Source of the DNA: CAWBCR01 sp963787375
GTDB taxonomy: Bacteria; Chloroflexota; Anaerolineae; Aggregatilineales; UBA3940
Reading direction: 5' to 3'
Assembly (NCBI GenBank): GCA_963787375.1
Contig: CAWBCR010000020.1
Span: forward strand, 1 to 64,000
DNA length: 64,000 nt
The notes beneath the pieces are model-generated. The model made no database searches and had not been told where the DNA came from. It was given only the letters and a program-made list of their open reading frames with translations. The translations under genes were made by a program, and so were the position numbers. Shown in pieces: positions 25,598-35,193 of this stretch; the first letter of the stretch is position 1, and every line of letters begins with the position of its first letter.

Positions 25598-27172
25598 ATG
25601 GCACCCACCCCGAACCACCGGCTGCGCAAAACGCTGATCGCCGTACTGATCGCCACGCTGGGCTGGACGATCAGCATCGGCTTCGGCACGCTGGTCGATA
25701 CGCCGCTTGGCCTGCACTTCTTCGACCGCATCGGCTGGTACACCGGCTGGTCCATCGTCCACAACCTGACGCCGTGGCCCATCGGCGGGCTGGTCACCGG
25801 GCTGGCGCTGGCCCTGACCGCCCGAGAGGTGCGCTGGCACCACGCGCTGCTGCTGGCGCTCGGCTGGACGGTCACCGCCCCGCTGACGTGGGGCATTGGC
25901 CTGCCTGCCGCCAGCTTCAGCCGCCTGCTGACCACCTCCGGTGCGTTCACCGGCCCGCTGGGCCTGCCGTTCATCATCCCCGCCACCACGCTGCGCCGCC
26001 TGCCGTCGCTGTACCTCGCGCTGGATGGCCCGCTGGCCGTCCCGATGGGCCTGCTGCTGTGCGGGGCGATCACCGCGCTGCTGCTGCGCGCCGCCGCCGA
26101 TGGCAGCCCGTCGAGCCGGGCGGTGCGCTGGCCCTACGCGCTGGGCGTCGCCGCCGCGTGGGCCATCGCCTACCAGGTGGCCATCGGCACGCAGCACGAT
26201 TTCTTCACGCTGCCCAACGCCCCCAACTGGACGCTGTATTTCCCCACCATCCAGTTCTCGCTGCCGGTGATCGCCGGGGGCGCGCTGCACGGCGCGGCCT
26301 TTGGCCTGATCGGCGGCGGCGGGATGTTCGCGCTGCTGGCGCTGGGCGGCTGGGGCGACGCGTCGCTCCCTGCGCGGCGGCGCGCGGCGCGCGGGCTGCG
26401 CAGCCCGCTGCTGGCGCGGCTGCTGCGCACCAGCCGGGGGCCGGGCGTCCGCGCCTCGCTGGCGATCTTCGCCGGGTCATTGGTGCTGGGCGTGGCGCTG
26501 GTGGCCGGGTTGTGGTGGGCGATGCCCGCTGCGCCTGCCCCGCTGGCGATCCTGTCGCTGCTGGGCATGGCGGCGCTGGTCGCCGCGCCGCTGCTGGTCG
26601 CTGCGGCGTCTGCCGGCCTGACCGCCGACGTGACCGGCGATCCGGGCTTCGGGCTGCTGCGTCTGACCGCGCTGACCGAGCGTGAGATCATGTCGAGCAT
26701 TGTGGCGGCGGCGCTGTACCGCGTGCGCTGGGTGCTGTGCGGGCTGGCGGTGCTGACGCCGCTGTTCGTCGGCGGGCGGATCCACACCTACGGACTCCAG
26801 GTCGCCCCGGTGATGACCCGCCAGTTGGTGTGGCCCGGCGCGGCGCTGGCGGCGGTGTCGCTGGCGATGTGGGGGTTGGCGTTGTTCGGGGCGGTGATCG
26901 GCGCGGCGCTGGCGCTGATCGTGCGGCGCATCTCGGCGCTGGCGATGGCCCTCGCGCCGGTGCTCGTGCTGGCCGTCAGCGTGCCGCTGATCACGACCGT
27001 GCTGGCCGGCACCAGCGGGCGCTCGCAGACGGCGTGGGTCTCGGAGGGCGTGGGGATCGTGTGCTGCATGCTGCTGCCCTACGTGCTGAGCGGCGAGCTG
27101 CTGCGCGCGGCGCGGCGCTGGGTGTGGCCCCGCGAGCGCGTCTTCGAGTCGTTTTTGCCTGCTGAAGGGTAA
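25598..27172 (+). CDS. Large polytopic membrane protein, ABC-2 permease-like C-terminal half
   Basis: 524 residues with roughly a dozen hydrophobic segments. The first half has repeated Gly/Leu-rich helices (IGWYTGWSIVHNLTPWPIGG; GGALHGAAFGLIGGGGMFAL). The second half has LLRLTALTEREIMSSIVAAA and YRVRWVLCGLAVLTPLFVGG, a pattern seen in ABC-2-type exporter membrane subunits. No ATPase gene is adjacent, so this is tentative. The frame is intact. Confidence 0.65.
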   Translation: MAPTPNHRLRKTLIAVLIATLGWTISIGFGTLVDTPLGLHFFDRIGWYTGWSIVHNLTPWPIGGLVTGLALALTAREVRWHHALLLALGWTVTAPLTWGIGLPAASFSRLLTTSGAFTGPLGLPFIIPATTLRRLPSLYLALDGPLAVPMGLLLCGAITALLLRAAADGSPSSRAVRWPYALGVAAAWAIAYQVAIGTQHDFFTLPNAPNWTLYFPTIQFSLPVIAGGALHGAAFGLIGGGGMFALLALGGWGDASLPARRRAARGLRSPLLARLLRTSRGPGVRASLAIFAGSLVLGVALVAGLWWAMPAAPAPLAILSLLGMAALVAAPLLVAAASAGLTADVTGDPGFGLLRLTALTEREIMSSIVAAALYRVRWVLCGLAVLTPLFVGGRIHTYGLQVAPVMTRQLVWPGAALAAVSLAMWGLALFGAVIGAALALIVRRISALAMALAPVLVLAVSVPLITTVLAGTSGRSQTAWVSEGVGIVCCMLLPYVLSGELLRAARRWVWPRERVFESFLPAEG

Positions 27173-27246
27173 AGATATCAGTCCGCTAATGACGCGAATG
27201 GCGCGAATTGGGAATTAGAATTGGCGTAATTCGCGGATCGAAATCT

Positions 27247-28097
27247 TCAGCCCACTCCCTGCTCCTCCAGCCACTCTAACAACAGCCGGCGCGCCTCGTC
27301 GGGCGCGGTCTGCGGGAACAGGTGCCCGTGCCCCGCGATCTCCGCGACGGTGGCATCCGGCACCAGCCGCCGGAACTTGCGGATCGACGCGGCAGTAAAG
27401 GTATTGGTCCCCATACCACCCACGGCCAGCACCGGCACGCCGATGTGCGCCAGCTTCGGCACGTCGCGCCACACGTCCGCCGCGACAGTGCGATATGCCT
27501 GCGCCTCCCACTGCACCGACCACTTCAGTTCGACGCCGCCGCCCGGCGCGGGGCGCGTCAGCCCGTCGACGTACAGCCGCAGCGTTCGAATCGGGCCAGC
27601 CGTCGAACAGCGGCTTGCGCCGCCAGTAGCTGAACGCCTCGTCGGCGCTGGTGAAGCGCGCCCGGCGGTGTAGCGCGCCCTGCACCAGCGGGAAGCGCTC
27701 GCTGAGGCCCAGCGCCCGCATCGTGCGGATCAGCAGCAGCACGCGCGGCGGCAGCATCGTCGGGTCGAACAGCGCCAGCGCCCGGAAGCGCCCCGGCTCC
27801 GGCAATCGCCGCCAGCGCCGAGGCCACCCCACCCATCGAGTGCCCCAGCAGGATCACGTCGTCCATGCCGTGCGCCCGCAGCCCGTCGAGCAGGTCAGTA
27901 GCCAGCACGCGCCACGTCGTCAGCGTCTGCGGCCCAGGCGGATCGGGCCACAGCGGGCGCGGCAGCAGGCACACCACGTGGTAGCGCTTGGTGAGCGGGT
28001 CGAGCAGCGGGCGATACGTCTCCGGTGGGAAGCCGTTGGCGAGCGATACGTGCAGCAACGGGCCGCTGCCGCCGAAATCGTACAGGGGGAAAGACAT
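27247..28097 (-). CDS. Alpha/beta-hydrolase, frameshifted
   Basis: N-terminal part MSFPLYDFGGSGPLLHVSLA, with the oxyanion region LANGFPPETY and the nucleophile elbow VILLGHSMGGVASALAAI (Ser in GHSMG). After a shift near 27810 it continues EPGRFRALALFDPTMLPPRV, and after another near 27590 the C-terminus has VPVLAVGGMGTNTFTAASIR and AGHGHLFPQTAP, where GHGH supplies the catalytic His. All triad elements survive once the frame is corrected, so consensus error is as likely as decay. Substrate unknown. Confidence 0.8.
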
Positions 28098-28346
28098 AGC
28101 GATTAGCGGTTAGCACTTAGCGACTAGCAGACAGCGATTTTCTGCTGATCGGGGCGTTTTCGCAGCCAATAACATCGAAACATCCTCCTCACGTGATCCG
28201 GCTAACAGCTAATTGTGGACTGCAAATACACCTGATACATCCAAAAAGGCTGATTTTGAGCGCAAAATTGCCCCATAAGGCCCTGTTAACTCTGTTCTGC
28301 GCAAATTGTCCCCCATTTCCTCGGGCATTACCTTACCGGCCCACCA
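28098..28346. other. Intergenic region with family D (TTAGC-type) repeats
   Basis: Near 28098-28130 are repeated pieces such as gcgattagcggttagcac and ttagcgactagcag, and near 28200 ctaacagctaattg. The rest is AT-richer than average. No gene is convincing. Confidence 0.5.
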
Positions 28347-29264
28347 TTATGGTTCCCATGCGCGAGCGCATCGAAAGCCTGCCGGGACATCAGGCTCACC
28401 ATACCCGCGAGTAACGGAAGAGAGCAGTGGAAGTGGACTATTCCATGCGCCCCCCCGAATTACCCGAAATCTACCATCATCTGGGCCTTGAGGGTTGATA
28501 ATGGGTTCGTCAAGTGTTGTTATGTAATTCACATCGTACCAATCGTTAACCCACTCCTCTGCATTTCCACTCAGATCATAGGCTCCCACCCACGATGCGC
28601 CTTCAAGTTTACTACCCACATCAGCACTATGTTCTGCCGAATCATAAAACGAAACCACATTCTCGACCACGATTTCATTTCCCCACGGATAGGTGAGACT
28701 ATCGGGTCCGCGTGCTGCATACTCCCATTCCGCTTCAGTGGGCAGTCGCACTCCCCGGGCTTCGCAGTGTGCAGCTGCCTCAAACCAGGTCGCCAGCTCA
28801 ACAGGCCGGTTATCATCGGCACTCCCAAATTGCTTATGAGTCACCTCATAGACATCAATCCAGTATGGTTCCTCAAAACACACTTCCCGGACCTTCTTCG
28901 TATCGCCATAACCTTCCGTTGGCCCCATCATGAAACATCCCGGTGGCACGAGAGCCATTTCAACCCCGGCGAATTCCGCAATGACAGGTGTCCACTCATC
29001 ATTGCTTGTAACGGTCTGTGGCCGTTCAAGCGTTGCTGTTGGCTGAAGGGTCGTTGAACCTGACAAGGTTGACGGTGTTATGCCTGGGAGTTCAACCGAA
29101 CTGGTCGATACGATATCAGTTTCCTCACCGTTCGCCTCATTCGGAGTAACGGATTCGGTCGAGTTTATCTGGCATGAGACAACGCTCAACAGCACAATCA
29201 AAAGACAACTGCAAGCGCCAAAACGATGGGCTTCGAGAGTTATGCGTCTCACGAGCAAACTCAC
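28347..29264 (-). CDS. Lipoprotein with SUMF1/formylglycine-generating-enzyme-like domain, catalytic Cys absent
   Basis: 305 residues. A hydrophobic segment ends in LLSVVSC (lipobox), followed by a Thr/Ser-rich linker and the FGE-sulfatase fold: MALVPPGCFMMGPTEGYG, WIDVYEVTHKQFG, RGVRLPTEAEWEYAARG, PWGNE, DLSGNAEEWVNDWYD and RVIRGGAWNSPL. The C-terminal Cys pair that true FGEs use for copper and catalysis is not visible (SPLPLLSSVTRGYG instead). It is probably a non-catalytic or binding relative. GTG 29264 is assumed to be the start. The region is AT-richer than its neighbours. Confidence 0.85.
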   Translation of the reverse strand: MSLLVRRITLEAHRFGACSCLLIVLLSVVSCQINSTESVTPNEANGEETDIVSTSSVELPGITPSTLSGSTTLQPTATLERPQTVTSNDEWTPVIAEFAGVEMALVPPGCFMMGPTEGYGDTKKVREVCFEEPYWIDVYEVTHKQFGSADDNRPVELATWFEAAAHCEARGVRLPTEAEWEYAARGPDSLTYPWGNEIVVENVVSFYDSAEHSADVGSKLEGASWVGAYDLSGNAEEWVNDWYDVNYITTLDEPIINPQGPDDGRFRVIRGGAWNSPLPLLSSVTRGYGEPDVPAGFRCARAWEP

Positions 29265-29382
29265 TCTTTTGGATCATCAAGTATGGAATGTGAAGTCCAT
29301 ACTTGTGATCTCACGGAATCAAATAATCGCCACTGCATTCGCAACAGCCTTTAACAGCTAATAGCTAACCGCTAACAGCTGC

Positions 29383-30495
29383 CTACTGCCCGCCCGGCGG
29401 ACCGACCCACAGGTACCACGTCGAGCCTTCCGGGCCCAGCGCGAAGATCTCGCCGATGTGGTCGCTGACGTAGCAGGTGTTGTACTTGGGCGCGGAGTTG
29501 CACTGGAACGTCGCCGTATACGCCGTCTCGACGTCGGTCGCCCAGCCCAGGTGCTCGCGCACCGGCACGGTCGAGGGCACGTCGCCGCGCCATACCAGCC
29601 CGAAGCCGCGCACCGGCTGGTACATCCCGTCTGGCGGCTGGAGCGAGGGGTCCGATTCGGCCATGCCCGGCTGCCACGTGTCGGTAAAGCGCAGGTAGGG
29701 GTGCGAGCCGCCCGGCTCGTCGAACAGCACGAGGATCTGCTGATAGGCCTGCATCCAGATCATGATGCCGTGCTCGAAATGCTCGATGGCAGCGGCGGAC
29801 TGCGCCGGTGGCGCGCCCGGACAGTCGGTCGGCGGGTTGGCGAAGAACCACGTATCGGGGCAGCTCACCGCGATAGTGACGACCGCGCTCTCGGTCGTGT
29901 CGCCCTGCGTGGCGTACAGGATGAACTGCACCGTGTTGCGCACGCTGGTGCTGGTCGTGATGGTCTTTGAGCCGATCAGCGAGATCGGGCCGTAATCCGT
30001 GCCGAGCGGCCCGCCGGGCGACAGGCTGTACAGGCCGGCAGAATCGCCGACCACTGCCCAGTTCAGGGTGATCGTGTCGCCGGGATTGATCTGGGTCGGC
30101 GTGGCGCTGAACACGTGGATCAGCCCGGCGCGCGGCGGCGTGGGCACCGGCGTGATCAGGCTGGGCGTGGGCGTGGACGTCAGCGTGATGGTGGGGCTCG
30201 GCGTGATCGTCGGCGACGGCGTCGCCGTATTGACGCGCGGCGTGATCGATGGCGGGTTCTGCGCGACGCGCGTCCCGGTGGCCTGCAGCGCCGCGACTGT
30301 CTCAAGCGACACCGTGCCGCCGGCCTCCATCGCCGACAGCGTGCGCGCGGCAGACGTGGCGTACACGTCGGGCGTGGCGGTGCGGGTCGCGGTGACGGTC
30401 GGCGTGACGGTCGGCGGGGGCGTCATGCCCATCGTGCAGCCGCCCAGCGCCAGCGCCGCCAGCAGGGCGATGGGTCGGGCAAGTCGGGCGTTCAT
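29383..30495 (-). CDS. Lipoprotein with Thr/Pro-rich linker, hypothetical
   Basis: 370 residues. MNARLARPIALLAALALGGC is a clear lipoprotein signal. The next ~120 residues are a long Thr/Pro linker (TPSPTITPSPTITLTSTPTP). The region around 130-210 looks like an immunoglobulin-type beta domain (PGDTITLNWAVVGDSAGLYS). The C-terminal ~150 residues hold two likely disulfides and aromatic-rich stretches (EHFEHGIMIWMQAYQQILVL; GSTWYLWVGPPGGQ). The same overall design occurs in other extracellular Chloroflexota lipoproteins. Function unknown. Confidence 0.8.
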   Translation of the reverse strand: MNARLARPIALLAALALGGCTMGMTPPPTVTPTVTATRTATPDVYATSAARTLSAMEAGGTVSLETVAALQATGTRVAQNPPSITPRVNTATPSPTITPSPTITLTSTPTPSLITPVPTPPRAGLIHVFSATPTQINPGDTITLNWAVVGDSAGLYSLSPGGPLGTDYGPISLIGSKTITTSTSVRNTVQFILYATQGDTTESAVVTIAVSCPDTWFFANPPTDCPGAPPAQSAAAIEHFEHGIMIWMQAYQQILVLFDEPGGSHPYLRFTDTWQPGMAESDPSLQPPDGMYQPVRGFGLVWRGDVPSTVPVREHLGWATDVETAYTATFQCNSAPKYNTCYVSDHIGEIFALGPEGSTWYLWVGPPGGQ

Positions 30496-30626
30496 CGTCG
30501 CGGTGCAGGCTCCTGTGGTCGCAAATCAGACGGCCCCACTATAGCGCAATCGGGCCAACGCCGCGAGTATGCCATACTGCCGCTCAGATCTGTTGCAAAG
30601 TCGTGTTACTGCGCCCAGAAATCAAA

Positions 30627-30712
30627 CCTCACCCCATCACAACCGCCCTTGACTTGCCCCTCTCCACCTGGTGGAGAGGGGCAGACTGAGCGCAGCGAGG
30701 TCGGGGTGAGGT
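30627..30712. repeat. Dispersed inverted repeat, family A (3' of the arginase gene)
   Basis: Outer arms cctcacccc and ggggtgaggt flank the inner hairpin cccctctccacctggtggag. It lies ~35 bases past the arginase stop. Confidence 0.8.
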
Positions 30713-30746
30713 CAAGCAGCAATTAACCAATCGACCTGTACTGCTG

Positions 30747-31671
30747 CTACAGGATCCGCATCCCGAACAGGCTCGCCGCCAGGTCGACCGCCACCTCGGC
30801 GGTGCGGTTGTGGTCGTCGAGGATCGGGTTGACCTCCACGATGTCCATCGACGCCACCTTGCCGCTGTCCGACAGGATTTCCATCAGCAGGTGCGTCTCG
30901 CGGACGCTCAGCCCGCCCGGCACCGGCGTCCCCACCCCCGGCGCGAACGACGGGTCCAGCCCGTCGAGGTCGAGGCTGACGTGGATGCGCTCGTACGGCG
31001 CGAAGCGGTCGAGGATCTCGCGCGGCGACACTCGCCATACCCCGCTCGTCGATGTGGCGCATGGTCCGCACCAGGATCGCGCCATCTGCCAGCCGCTCGC
31101 GCTCCGGCGGGTCCAGGTCGCGGATGCCGACCATCGCCACCTGCCCCGGCGTGATCTTGGGCCCCACCCCGCCGACCGCCACCAGTTCCGGCGCGCCCTC
31201 GCCCAGCAGCGCCGCCACGACCATCCCATGCACGTTGCCCGATGGCGTGGTGCGCGGCGTGTTGATGTCGGCATGTGCGTCGACCCACAGCACGCCGGTC
31301 GGCCCGCCGTGCGCCGCCAGCGCCACCGTGCCGATGCTGATCGCGTGGTCGCCGCCCAGAAAGATCACGTGCTCGTCGGCGTCGATGCAGCACTCGGCCA
31401 GCTCGTAGACAGTCTGGCAGGCCGTCGCGATCTGCGGCAGGTTGTAGGCCCGTCCGCCGTCGGCCAGCACCGGCTCGATCACCCCGCTGGGGTGAAGCTC
31501 CTCGATCTGCGGCACGGCGACGTTGCCGCCGTCGTACACGTCGTAGCCCAGCCGCGCCAGCCGCTGCTGAAGCCCGGCGTAGCGCACCGCGCTCGGCCCC
31601 ATGTCGACCCCGCGCCGGTTCGCGCCGAGGTCCATCGGAACGCCAAAAATGCGAAGCGTGTCGTTGTGCAT
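30747..31671 (-). CDS. Arginase/agmatinase-family ureohydrolase, one frameshift
   Basis: Start [20 protein letters not shown] with ATG 31671. Dimanganese-site motifs in order: [21 protein letters not shown] (DAHAD) and [20 protein letters not shown] (the DxDGLDP signature). GNVHGMV is the substrate-binding His loop seen in arginases. The middle sequence ([20 protein letters not shown]) fits bacterial arginase of the RocF type. A missing G near 31030 splits it after HIDERG; the rest runs to the stop at 30747. The upstream Lrp-type and ornithine cyclodeaminase-like genes are far away, so no operon is implied. The 5' end is duplicated at 31837-31950. Confidence 0.87.
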
Positions 31672-31702
31672 AGCATCACCCCTGCCAGGCAAATCCGCCG
31701 GG
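31584..31702. repeat. Direct repeat, copy 1 (arginase 5' end plus leader)
   Basis: Covers the first ~28 codons of the arginase gene and ~30 bases upstream. It matches 31837-31950 almost exactly over the coding part. Confidence 0.85.
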
Positions 31703-31739
31703 TATTGAACATCCACAGATAACCGGGTAACCCTGCGGA

Positions 31740-31836
31740 GAGAAGTTGCTCTCCGGGGTCGGCTTTCAGCCGACCTGTAGGCAAACGCCCGTGGGCGTTT
31801 GCACATAGCCCGACGATTGATCGTCGGGCGGGCCCG
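31740..31836. repeat. Cluster of short hairpins between the arginase 5' duplicates
   Basis: Three consecutive inverted repeats: gtcggctttcagccgac (about 31758), aaacgcccgtgggcgttt (31783) and gcccgacgattgatcgtcgg (31808). The left part also contains gagagaagttgctctc. Nothing here codes for a protein. Confidence 0.75.
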
Positions 31837-31950
31837 GCACCGCGCTCGGCCCCATGTCGACCCCGCGCCGGTTCGCGCCGAGGTCCATCGGAACGCCAAA
31901 GATGCGAAGCGTGTCGTTGTGCATCCGTCACCTCTGCCAAGCAAATCCGC
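31837..31950 (-). pseudogene. Duplicated arginase 5' fragment
   Basis: A second copy of the arginase start ([20 protein letters not shown], at about 31923) with ~27 codons, after which it runs into the hairpin cluster. It carries one silent-type difference (aagatg versus aaaatg). A translation start here would not reach the arginase body, so it is a duplication scar. Confidence 0.8.
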
Positions 31951-32008
31951 CGGGTGAACCCGGCGGTGAAGATAGCATGAGTATAGCACGTTCGGCAGGC
32001 GAGCGGCG

Positions 32009-33092
32009 CTACACCTCGGCGTGGCGCAGCCGTTCGTAGTAGCTGTCGAGCCAGTGGTTCGACCAGCCCATCGCCTGCGTGTCCATCACGATCTGCTTCA
32101 CGTCTTTGCGGGTGATCTTGGCCTCGGAGTTGAGCACGCTGCCGTTGTTGCGGCTGATAGCCAGCGTCCGCACCGCGAAGAACAGCGGCCACATGCACGC
32201 CAGCCGGATGTTGTGATAGCGGCGCGGGATGCGCTTGACGTAGCTCAGCCCGGCCCGCAGGTGCCGCTCGGCCTTGTCGGCCAGCCGCTCGACGACCTTC
32301 ATCGCCTGCTCCAGGTTGTCGGGCTTGAACAGGTCGGGCGGCACGATGCCCACTTCGGCGCAGAACGACTCCGGCACGAAGATCCAGCCGCGCTCGTAGT
32401 CGGCGCGCAGCCCGCGGATCACGTTGACCGTTTGCAGCGCCAGCCCGAACTCGCGCCCCAGCGGCAGCAGCTCGTCGGTCAGCGCCGCCAGCGGGCGGTA
32501 GTGATAGGCGAACATGTGCGTCAGCATCAGGCCCACGCGGCCCGCCACCTCGAACATGTAATCGTCGAGGTCGTCCTCGTCGTGGACCACCGGCCCGCGC
32601 GCCTGCCAGCGAGCCATGCCCAGCGCCGACTCGCGCGCTTCGTGCAGGATGACCTCCTGAAGGTCAGGCGGCAGCCGGTGGATGTAGGCCAGCACCTCGC
32701 CCGGCGTGCTTCGCGACCAGCGCCTCCGGGTCGTTGGGGTCGACGTTCTCCAGCCGCCCGGTCAGCGCTTCCACGTCGATCTGCCCATCGAGCACTTGCA
32801 CCCACAGGTTCAGCAGCGCGACCTTCTGATCGGCGGGCATGGTCAGGTTGTCTTCGAGAAAGTCCGACACACGGAAGGCCAGGTAGGCCAGCGTCGTCGC
32901 CTCGCGCATCATCGCGGGAAGCTGCTCGATGGACAGCGCGAAGGTACGGCTGACCAGCCGCAGCGCGGCGCGCGGGTCGAATTGAGCGGGCGCGGGCTGC
33001 TTGCTCGCAGCGTCGCGGGTGAATAAGGCGGGTATGGGCGAGTGGCTCAAAACAAAGCTCCTGAACGATGATGCATGGACGTGTTGCCGCAC
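32009..33092 (-). CDS. Squalene/phytoene synthase-family protein, one frameshift
   Basis: Trans-isoprenyl diphosphate synthase fold. N-terminal block ALRLVSRTFALSIEQLPAMM, first Asp-rich motif YLAFRVSDFLEDN, then DLDDYMFEVAGRVGLMLT. The second motif region reads LQTVNVIRGLRADYERGWIF, where the usual first Asp after NIIR is Gly. A one-base excess near 32690 (gggcgag) breaks the frame between VAKHAG and EVLAYIHRLPPD. Family members make squalene, phytoene or hydroxysqualene; substrate is not assignable. The far upstream part (before AQFDPRAALRL) may not be coding. Confidence 0.83.
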
Positions 33093-33204
33093 GCGATTGG
33101 TATGGGACTGTGCAAGTATACTCGCAGTGCGCCGCCGGGGAAAGCGGCGGCGACCCGTGAGTTTATCATTTACAACAACCCTCGCGCGCGAAAGACACGC
33201 GCGG

Positions 33205-35055
33205 TCAGTCGTGCAGGAACATCGGCACGTCGATGATCGCCCGCGTTTTGCCGGTTGTCCGCCGCCGGTACAGCAGCACCAGCTTGATCAGCCACGCCGT
33301 CTGGTTGTGCAGCAGCGTCTGCCACCACTTCGCCGGGACGAACTCCGGCAGCAGCACCGTTGCCAGTTGGCCATCGTTGTGCTCGTGGTCGGTGCGTTCA
33401 AGGAAGTCGATGAACGGCATGATCACCGAGCGGTACGGCGATGGCACAATCACCAGCTCGGCGTCGGCGCCAAGCCCCCATTCCTGCCACTGATGCCGTA
33501 CCCGCTCGCTGCTGCCCGGCTCGATCTCGACGTAGACCGCCAGCACCTTGCTGGAGATCGCGCGGGCGTAGCGCAGCGCCTCGATCACGCCGCGATGCAC
33601 GCCGGAGATCGGCAGCACGATGCGCGGCTCCGGCAGCGGCTTGAGCGACGGCGGCAGGCCCCTCAGCGTCAACTGCGACGAGATCGAGCGGTAGTGGCGG
33701 TTGATCTGCCGGAAGCCGAGCACCAGCAGCGGCAGCAGCAGCACGACGATCCACGCGCCTTCCAGGAACTTGCTCACGCCGATGATCAGCAGCGCGGTGC
33801 CGGTCGCCAGCACGCCCAGCCCGTTGACCGCCGCCTTGAGCAGCCACACCCCGTCGTGATGGTGCAGCCAGCGACTGACCATCCCTGCCTGCGACAGCGT
33901 GAACGCCAGGAACGCGCCCACCGCGAACAGCGGGATCAGCAGGTGCGTGTCGCCGTTGAACAGGACCACCAGCACCGCCGCCAGCCCGGCCAGCAGCGTG
34001 ATGCTGTTCGAGAAGACCAGCCGGTCGCCCAGCAGCGCAAGCTGGCGCGGCATGAAGCCGTCGCGCGCCATGATCGACGCCAGCCGCGGGAAGCCCACAA
34101 AGCTGGTGTTGGCGGCGACCATCAGCACCAGCAGCGTCGTCGCCTGAATCACGAAGAAGAAGAACCCCTCGCTGCCGAACACGTGCCGCGCCAGCGCGGC
34201 CAGGATCGTCTCCTGCCCTGTGGCCACCACGCCGAAGTACTGCGTCAGCCCGACGGTGCCCAGGAACAGGATTGCCATCAGCACCGCCATCGAGCCGAGC
34301 GTGCGGTTGGCGTTGCGCACCTCCGGCGGCTTGAAGATCGGCACGCCGTTGCTGATCGACTCGACGCCGGTCAGCGCGGTGCAGCCCGCCGCGAAGGTGT
34401 GCAGCACCAGGTACAGCGTCAGCGGCGCGACTGCCGCCGGCGCGCTCGCCGTGAAGGGCGTCGGCCCCTCGCGCAGCGCCCGCACCAGCCCCACGCCGAT
34501 CATCAGCAGGTAGGCCGCCACGAACAGGTACACCGGCCCGGTGGTGAACGTTCCCAACTCGCGCAGGCCGCGCAGGTTGGCCACCGTGATGATCACCAGC
34601 AGCAGCAGCGCCAGGTACACCCGGAAATGGTGCAGCCCCGGAAACACCGAGGTCACCGCCGCCACGCCCGCCGTCATGCTGACCGCCACGTTGAGCAGGT
34701 AGCTCATGAACAGCCCTGCCCCGGCCACCAGCCCCGGGAACTCGCCCAGGTTCTCCTTGGCCACGGCGTACGACCCGCCGCCCGCCGGGTAGGAACGGAT
34801 CACCTGCGAGTACGACAGCGCCACGATGCCCAGCAGCAGTGCAATCGCCAGCGCGATCTGCCACGAGTAAAACAGCCCCGCCGCGCCCGCCGCCACCAGC
34901 CCCAGGAAGATCTCCTGGTTGGCGTAGGCAATCGACGCCAGCGCGTCCGGCGAGAGCGCCGCCAGCGCCGACAGGTTGCCCAGCCGCTCGTCTTGAGCCC
35001 GCTGGGTCGGCAGCGGCGGCCCGATGATCATCTGGCGCAGGTTGAGACTGCTCAA
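33205..35055 (-). CDS. APC-superfamily amino acid permease
   Basis: 616 residues from TTG 35055, chosen because AGGGAGG lies 7 bases before it; ATG 35031 is the alternative. The first helices read ALSPDALASIAYANQEIFLG, then YSQVIRSYPAGGGSYAVAKE, the conserved APC block, and NRTLGSMAVLMAILFLGTVG. About 12 helices are followed by a ~150-residue cytoplasmic C-terminal domain (LPISGVHRGVIEALRYARAI) resembling universal-stress-type folds. It resembles KUP/amino-acid transporters with C-terminal soluble tails; the substrate is unknown. Confidence 0.88.
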   Translation of the reverse strand: MSSLNLRQMIIGPPLPTQRAQDERLGNLSALAALSPDALASIAYANQEIFLGLVAAGAAGLFYSWQIALAIALLLGIVALSYSQVIRSYPAGGGSYAVAKENLGEFPGLVAGAGLFMSYLLNVAVSMTAGVAAVTSVFPGLHHFRVYLALLLLVIITVANLRGLRELGTFTTGPVYLFVAAYLLMIGVGLVRALREGPTPFTASAPAAVAPLTLYLVLHTFAAGCTALTGVESISNGVPIFKPPEVRNANRTLGSMAVLMAILFLGTVGLTQYFGVVATGQETILAALARHVFGSEGFFFFVIQATTLLVLMVAANTSFVGFPRLASIMARDGFMPRQLALLGDRLVFSNSITLLAGLAAVLVVLFNGDTHLLIPLFAVGAFLAFTLSQAGMVSRWLHHHDGVWLLKAAVNGLGVLATGTALLIIGVSKFLEGAWIVVLLLPLLVLGFRQINRHYRSISSQLTLRGLPPSLKPLPEPRIVLPISGVHRGVIEALRYARAISSKVLAVYVEIEPGSSERVRHQWQEWGLGADAELVIVPSPYRSVIMPFIDFLERTDHEHNDGQLATVLLPEFVPAKWWQTLLHNQTAWLIKLVLLYRRRTTGKTRAIIDVPMFLHD

Positions 35056-35145
35056 TGCGTTGCCTCCCTGGCATGCGATCCTTCCATCATACACAACAGG
35101 CCGCCACTCCGATAGTGGCAGCCTGCCAATTGGCCAGATCATGGT

Positions 35146-35168
35146 AGGGGCACGGCATGCCGTGCCCC
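35146..35168. repeat. GC-rich dispersed palindrome, copy 3
   Basis: The core gggcacggcatgccgtgccc is the same as at 4995 and 16881. It lies between the APC permease start and the enoyl-CoA hydratase stop. Confidence 0.8.
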
Positions 35169-35193
35169 GCATTGGATTGAATATAGAGCGTCG

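Noticed and set aside
30712..31989. One long 425-codon arginase reading frame
   Set aside because: It includes the duplicated 5' fragment, the hairpin cluster and an out-of-frame tail. The real arginase starts at 31671 and needs a frame change near 31030.
33001..35115. A 704-codon open frame on the plus strand opposite the APC permease
   Set aside because: It is rich in Arg, His and Gln with no hydrophobic core and lies antisense to a clear permease. This is the expected shadow of GC-rich coding DNA.
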